Shown in pieces: positions 59,746 to 64,000 of a stretch of 64,000 nt of DNA (positions within the stretch are counted from its first letter, which is position 1; each line of letters opens with the position of its first letter). Origin of the DNA: Pullilachnospira sp963929535. GTDB taxonomy: Bacteria > Bacillota > Clostridia > Lachnospirales > Lachnospiraceae. Under the pieces are notes generated by a model. That model did not search any database. It saw only the letters and a program-made list of their open reading frames with translations, and had not been told where the DNA came from. A program made the position numbers and the translations under genes. The DNA is taken from positions 124,001 to 188,000 of the forward strand of contig CAWVIZ010000016.1 of NCBI GenBank assembly GCA_963929535.1. Direction: 5' to 3'.

Positions 59746-61679
59746 GAGCCGGCTCCTTTCTCTGTTCTGTTTCCGGGCGTATCGTCATTTTCCCCCAAAC
59801 CGCTTACAGCCGCCGTCACATCCAGACAGCGGGCAGCCTGTGTCAGGCAATCCCTCTGCCTGTAGTCAAACAGGAAATACCGCTCTCCCGGTTTTCCCGA
59901 CACGGGATCCCTGGTGACCCGCTCCAGGTGGGTCATCCTCTGAAGCTGTTTCTCATCGCAGTCCTCATATCCCGGCAGATACCGGTGCTCTTCAGCCTCC
60001 CTGTGGTAAAAGTTCCTGACAGCCCTGCGGTATGTCCCGGTATCTCCGGCCCAGGCAGGCCGGGACTTGAGGTTTTCTCTGGAATAAAGATCCAGGGTCA
60101 TCAGTTCCCGGATCCGGAAAATAAACTCCTCCCGGCCCTTCCCGTCCGGAAAAGCTTTTCTGCGGCATTTTTCCGGGGAAACAGCATTCTGCGGGGAGGC
60201 GCCGGGAACACCTTCTGTATCCTGTCCATCCCCAAGACTCTCCCTGAGAAATTCCTCCAGGATCTCATATCTCCGCAGCCGATTATGAGAAATCTCCAGG
60301 TACCCCTTCCTGTCATAGAACTCTCCCAGCCGGGAATAAAAAGAAAACGGCGAGGAAAAGTACGGTTCCACCGCCGGCAGCGTCCACAGAAACTGCCCGC
60401 TGTTATAATAAACCTCCACCATCTCCTCCGTCTGCTTCAGCCGCAGCACATCCTCATAGGACAGCCATCTGGTCATCAGCACCTCATACGGTTCCTTTTC
60501 ATGGTACAGACATCCGTATTCCACAGCCTCCTGATGCATCCGGGATCCCTTTAACACCTTCAGAAATCCCAGTTGGAGCTGCTGGGGTTTCAGCGCATAC
60601 ACCTGGTCAAAGGATCTGCCGAAGGAAGCGTGATCCTCCATGGGAAGCCCTGCGATCAGATCCAGATGAAGGTGCACATTGTGAGGCGCGGAAAGCCTCT
60701 TCACCGCCCGGATCACCCGGTCAAAATCCATTCTCCGGCGGATAGCCCGGATCGTATCCCGGTTGGTGGACTGTACTCCGATCTCCAGCTGGATCATTCC
60801 CGGCCGCATGGAGGCGATCAATTCCATCTCCTCATCCGTCAGCAGATCCGCCGCGATCTCAAAATGGAAATTGGTCACTCCGTTGTCATGTTCCGTCAGA
60901 TAACGCCATATCTCCATGGCCCGGCCGTGATCGCAGTTGAATGTCCGGTCCACAAATTTTACCTGACGCACCCTGTGATCCAGGAAAAACTGCAGCTCTT
61001 CCTTCACCAGCTCCAGACTTCTGAAGCGCAGTCTCTTATCCACCGAGGACAGACAGTAACTGCAGGAAAACGGGCATCCCCGGCTGGATTCGTAATACAG
61101 GATCCTGTTTTCAAAATTCTTCAGTTCCCGGTATATGAAGGGAATCTCGTCCATACTCATCTCCAAAGGCCATCCGCTGTCGCAGATCTCCTGCCGTTCT
61201 TCCCTTTCCCTGCCGTTCCCGGCAACGGCGTTTCCAGCCGGAATCTCCTTCTGCCATGTGAGTCCGGGGATATCCTCCAGCCGCGGACTGCCGGCCAGAT
61301 AGTGGCTGGCCAACATGCCAAAAACCGTCTCCCCCTCCCCCTTCATGATGCCCCGGACCGCCGGATTTCTCCTCAGGACTTCCCGGGCGTCATAGGACAC
61401 CTCCGGTCCTCCCAGCCAGATCTGCACACCAGGAAGCACCTTGGCGGTTTCCCTTACCAGCTCTTCCACCAGGGATATGTTCCAAATATAGCAGGAAACG
61501 CAAAGGACTTCCGGCTTGCGCCGGAAGATTCCTTTTAAGATCTCATCCTTTGATTGGTTAATGGTAAATTCCGCCAGACCGATCTCCCCCGCAAATTCCT
61601 TTGCGGAAGCTCTGAGGCTGTATACTGCGGGATTGGAATGGATATACTTGGCATTTATCGCCGTCAGCAGTATCCTCAT
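59742..61679 (-). CDS. B12-binding radical SAM protein (DUF4080 type)
   Basis: This 645-residue protein has an N-terminal cobalamin-binding-like domain (about 1-130; ILLTAINAKYIHSNPAVYSL and WLGGPEVSYDA). The radical SAM core carries the CxxxCxxC cluster motif in SRGCPFSCSYC (near 205). A long C-terminal DUF4080-like region has the DYRQRDCLTQ end. The ATG at 61679 overlaps the sugar kinase stop by 4 nt. The substrate is unknown. Confidence 0.9.
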   Translation of the reverse strand: MRILLTAINAKYIHSNPAVYSLRASAKEFAGEIGLAEFTINQSKDEILKGIFRRKPEVLCVSCYIWNISLVEELVRETAKVLPGVQIWLGGPEVSYDAREVLRRNPAVRGIMKGEGETVFGMLASHYLAGSPRLEDIPGLTWQKEIPAGNAVAGNGREREERQEICDSGWPLEMSMDEIPFIYRELKNFENRILYYESSRGCPFSCSYCLSSVDKRLRFRSLELVKEELQFFLDHRVRQVKFVDRTFNCDHGRAMEIWRYLTEHDNGVTNFHFEIAADLLTDEEMELIASMRPGMIQLEIGVQSTNRDTIRAIRRRMDFDRVIRAVKRLSAPHNVHLHLDLIAGLPMEDHASFGRSFDQVYALKPQQLQLGFLKVLKGSRMHQEAVEYGCLYHEKEPYEVLMTRWLSYEDVLRLKQTEEMVEVYYNSGQFLWTLPAVEPYFSSPFSFYSRLGEFYDRKGYLEISHNRLRRYEILEEFLRESLGDGQDTEGVPGASPQNAVSPEKCRRKAFPDGKGREEFIFRIRELMTLDLYSRENLKSRPAWAGDTGTYRRAVRNFYHREAEEHRYLPGYEDCDEKQLQRMTHLERVTRDPVSGKPGERYFLFDYRQRDCLTQAARCLDVTAAVSGLGENDDTPGNRTEKGAGS

Positions 61680-62620
61680 AATTCTTTCATCACCTGTTCC
61701 AGTGTGGGCATGGCCGGGATCGCTCCCCGCTTTTCCACGCACAGTCCTGCCACCGCATTGGCAAACTTCAGATAACTTCGAGCCTGGTCTTCCGTCAGAT
61801 CCCCTGGCTTTACGCCGTCCTCAGACAGCCTGGACAACAGTCCTCCCCAGAAGGAATCCCCTGCTCCGGTGGTGTCCACCACCTTCCGGCTTTTCCCTTT
61901 CTCCTGCACCTGGATATCTTTGGTCACAAGCAGCGCCCCGTCCTTCCCCAGGGTCACGACCACACAGGAAACACCGGCATCCAGCAGCACTTTGACCGCC
62001 TCCACAGGATCTTCCTTTCCGGACAGCAGCGCTGTCTCCTCATCGGAGATCTTCATAATGTCCGCATAAGGGATCATGGAGCGCATATGGCGAATGGCCG
62101 TCTCCTCACTTTCCCACAGCAGCGGGCGATAGTTGGGATCATAGGAGATCACCGCTCCCGCTTTCTTCGCCTCCTCCACCGCATAGAAGGTGGCACTTCT
62201 GGCCGGCTCGTCTGTCAGGGACAGGGAACCGCAATGAAAGATCCTGGTATTCCGTACAATATCCAGATTCACTTCCTCTTTGGTAAGCTGGGTATCCGCT
62301 CCCGGCTTTCTGGCAAAGGAAAAGCTTCTTTCCCCGTTATTCAGTGAAACAAAGGCCAGCGTGGTAAAATATCTGGAATCCACCACCATGCCTGTGGTAT
62401 CGATCCCCGCCGCATCCAGCGTATCTTTCAGAAGCTTTCCGTGCATATCATCGCCCACCTTCCCGATAAAGGCCGGCTTCTTTCCCAGATTGGCCAGAGC
62501 AGCCAGTACATTGGCCGGCGCTCCTCCGGGATTCTGTTCAAACAACGCCATTCCCGCTTCTGATTTTCCGCAGGGTGTAAAATCAATCAGCACCTCTCCC
62601 AGTGCAGTCACATCAAACAT
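61676..62620 (-). CDS. PfkB-family sugar kinase (fructokinase-like)
   Basis: This 314-residue kinase opens MFDVTALGEVLIDFTP, has the sugar-binding GGAPANVLAALANLG, and the anion-hole motif VDTTGAGDSFWGGLL near residue 250. The GGAPAN plus FARKPGAD features favour fructokinase over ribokinase. AAGGGG precedes the ATG at 62620; the longer upstream frame has no site. It is the first gene of the chain ending with the DEDDh exonuclease. Confidence 0.92.
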   Translation of the reverse strand: MFDVTALGEVLIDFTPCGKSEAGMALFEQNPGGAPANVLAALANLGKKPAFIGKVGDDMHGKLLKDTLDAAGIDTTGMVVDSRYFTTLAFVSLNNGERSFSFARKPGADTQLTKEEVNLDIVRNTRIFHCGSLSLTDEPARSATFYAVEEAKKAGAVISYDPNYRPLLWESEETAIRHMRSMIPYADIMKISDEETALLSGKEDPVEAVKVLLDAGVSCVVVTLGKDGALLVTKDIQVQEKGKSRKVVDTTGAGDSFWGGLLSRLSEDGVKPGDLTEDQARSYLKFANAVAGLCVEKRGAIPAMPTLEQVMKEL

Positions 62621-62838
62621 AACTCTATACCCCTTTTCTTTCTGTTTTATTCCCGCAGGCAGCGAGCCGGGCGGACATACCCCAAAAATCAAAATCCCAT
62701 GTATGCTGAACGCACCGCTGCCGGCACCGGAGACTTTGACTGTTTCACAGGCTCCGCAATTATTTTATTATACCATTTCCAACGGTTAATCTCAATGTGC
62801 AGCTTACTATTTTTTACCAGTTGTTCTGGTTTTATGTA

Positions 62839-62975
62839 ACAGTTCAGCCTTCCAGCTTCACTGTCACAAATGCATGCACACAGGCTGCGATTTTCGCAGC
62901 CTGGCGCCCGCAAATCTCGGGATCACGTTGCGAATGCAGCGTGACACCTCGCGGGATATTGGAAGGCTGAACTGT
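62839..62975. repeat. Inverted-repeat-bounded dispersed element, copy 2
   Basis: The 137-bp unit begins ACAGTTCAGCCTTCC (62839-62853) and ends with its exact complement (62961-62975). The interior includes the hairpin GGCTGCG-ATTTT-CGCAGCC (about 62883-62901) and shares a long block with 3093-3166 in reverse. The 15-mer also occurs at 2654-2668, and its first 11 bases at 47432-47442. A TGCC-AGC-GGCA hairpin follows at 63010-63022. The 499-bp gap 62621-63119 holds no gene. Confidence 0.75.
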
Positions 62976-63119
62976 AACGGTGTTATCCCACCTTTTTGCG
63001 AGGGGCCGAGTGCCAGCGGCACCCGCTCAGCGCCCACCGGGCCAAAGGGCAGAACACCGGGTGCCGGGATGCAAAGGCTTGACGCGTCGGCCCCATGCCG
63101 CACCGGCTGTAAACCGTGC

Positions 63120-64000
63120 TCAGGCATTCAGCGGATATTTGGCAGTAAGGCGGGCTACGATCTCTCTGGCCCTTTCTTTCTCCTCCGGTCTCTGGATCAC
63201 AATAGCGATCGCTTCCGCGATCTGCTCCATATCTTCCTCCTTCATGCCTCTGGAGGTAACGGCTGCCGTTCCCAGACGAACTCCGCTGGTGACAAAGGGG
63301 GATTCCGGATCATTGGGGATAGCATTCTTATTGCAGGTAATGTTCACCTCATCCAGAAGATTCTCCATAACTTTTCCCGTCACGCCTGTATTCCTCAGAT
63401 CCACCAGCATCAGATGGTTATCCGTACCGCCGGATACCAGGCGGATACCCCGTCTGGTCAGACCTTCCGCCAGGGTACGGCAGTTCTTCACCACCTGCTC
63501 CTGATACTCCCTGAACTCCGGCTGCAGAGCCTCCTGGAAGCATACAGCCTTTGCCGCGATCACATGCATCAGCGGCCCTCCCTGGATCCCAGGAAAAATG
63601 GCTTTGTTGAAATTAAACTGCTTAGCCACCTCCTGGCTGGACAGGATCAGTCCTCCTCTGGGACCTCTCAGAGTCTTATGGGTGGTAGTGGTGGTCACAT
63701 GGGCGTAAGGAATGGGGCTTGGGTGAAGTCCGGCCGCCACCAGTCCGGCAATATGGGCGATATCCACCATCAGATAAGCTCCCACCTCATCCGCGATCTG
63801 GCGGAATCTTTTAAAATCGATGATCCTGGCGTAAGCGCTGGCTCCGGCCACAATCAGCTTCGGGCGGTTCTCGATGGCCAGGCGCCGCACTTCTTCGTAA
63901 TCAATAAATCCATCATCATTCACTCCATAAGGTACGATCTTAAAATACGCTCCGGAAAAATTCGCCGGGCTTCCATGGCTGAGATGACCTCCGTGAGCCA
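63120..64000 (-). CDS. glyA: Serine hydroxymethyltransferase, 5' part outside the window
   Basis: The open frame continues past the window edge, giving 293 visible C-terminal residues. The visible part opens with HGGHLSHGSPANFSGAYFK, then has the PLP lysine in TTTTHKTLRGPRGG (Lys after THK context) and GGTDNHLMLVDL. It ends KYPLNA, which is typical of GlyA. The enzyme converts serine to glycine and supplies methylene-tetrahydrofolate. The start and about 120 residues are missing from this window only, not from the gene. Confidence 0.95.
   Translation of the reverse strand, partial: AHGGHLSHGSPANFSGAYFKIVPYGVNDDGFIDYEEVRRLAIENRPKLIVAGASAYARIIDFKRFRQIADEVGAYLMVDIAHIAGLVAAGLHPSPIPYAHVTTTTTHKTLRGPRGGLILSSQEVAKQFNFNKAIFPGIQGGPLMHVIAAKAVCFQEALQPEFREYQEQVVKNCRTLAEGLTRRGIRLVSGGTDNHLMLVDLRNTGVTGKVMENLLDEVNITCNKNAIPNDPESPFVTSGVRLGTAAVTSRGMKEEDMEQIAEAIAIVIQRPEEKERAREIVARLTAKYPLNA

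Noticed and set aside
1..64000. tRNA, rRNA and T-box or other known riboswitch elements
   Set aside because: Reading both strands showed no cloverleaf with TTCRANY arms, no rRNA stretch and no T-box GGTGGNACCGCG core; short or divergent ones could be missed by eye.

Overview
The window looks like a chromosome segment from a gut Clostridium-class Firmicute, most likely a Lachnospiraceae member. The evidence is the MutS2, YhaM, RlmD, TrmL and VanW-type proteins, purine-rich Shine-Dalgarno sites, and a dense mobile-element load. This is inferred from gene families, and the genus cannot be fixed from the sequence.

Left chromosomal part (1-13.8 kb): a MutS2-like ATPase without a Smr domain, an orphan holin beside dispersed repeats, a ribokinase-family gene broken by one in-frame TAG, a membrane-anchored FKBP-like protein, a MalY/PatB-type aminotransferase, a TetR regulator, a mannitol dehydrogenase/fructuronate reductase-family enzyme, an Hsp20-GlgX pair and an AraC regulator.

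Mobile mosaic (13.8-45.75 kb): several mobile modules lie between the AraC gene and the 3' end of rlmD. (i) A decayed mobilizable element has a serine-recombinase remnant, an HTH gene with a palindromic operator, a MobV relaxase, a primase-helicase pair, regulators and a sigma factor. (ii) A low-GC two-gene PLD/SNF2 helicase plus Eco57I-type methyltransferase module looks like DNA restriction or defence. (iii) A complete IS21-family element with a 7-bp target duplication sits exactly at the stop codon of that methyltransferase. (iv) An intact large serine recombinase carries the same C-terminal tail as the nearby RlmD. (v) A GC-rich block has a ClpX-like ATPase, a RadC-like protein, a DUF5688-like protein, a choline-binding-repeat surface protein and a MobC/relaxase pair. 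(vi) A small AT-rich replicon encodes a CRESS-like Rep (endonuclease plus SF3 helicase) and has a perfect 17-bp origin-like hairpin.

Right chromosomal part (45.8-64 kb): rlmD, yhaM, an HtrA-like protein that has lost its catalytic triad, full-length mutS2, a two-component system, trmL, a frameshifted AIR-synthase-family gene, a VanW protein, a 33-residue membrane peptide, a DEDDh exonuclease, nth, a B12-binding radical SAM protein and a PfkB sugar kinase. The exonuclease, nth, radical SAM and kinase genes are chained by 4-nt overlaps. The 5'-truncated glyA closes the window.

The features most worth follow-up are the helicase-methyltransferase module, the CRESS-like replicon, the tail shared by recombinase and RlmD, the HtrA pseudoprotease, and several unassigned structured elements (2345-2621, 35300-35376, 39504-39637, 48485-48668, 62839-62975).
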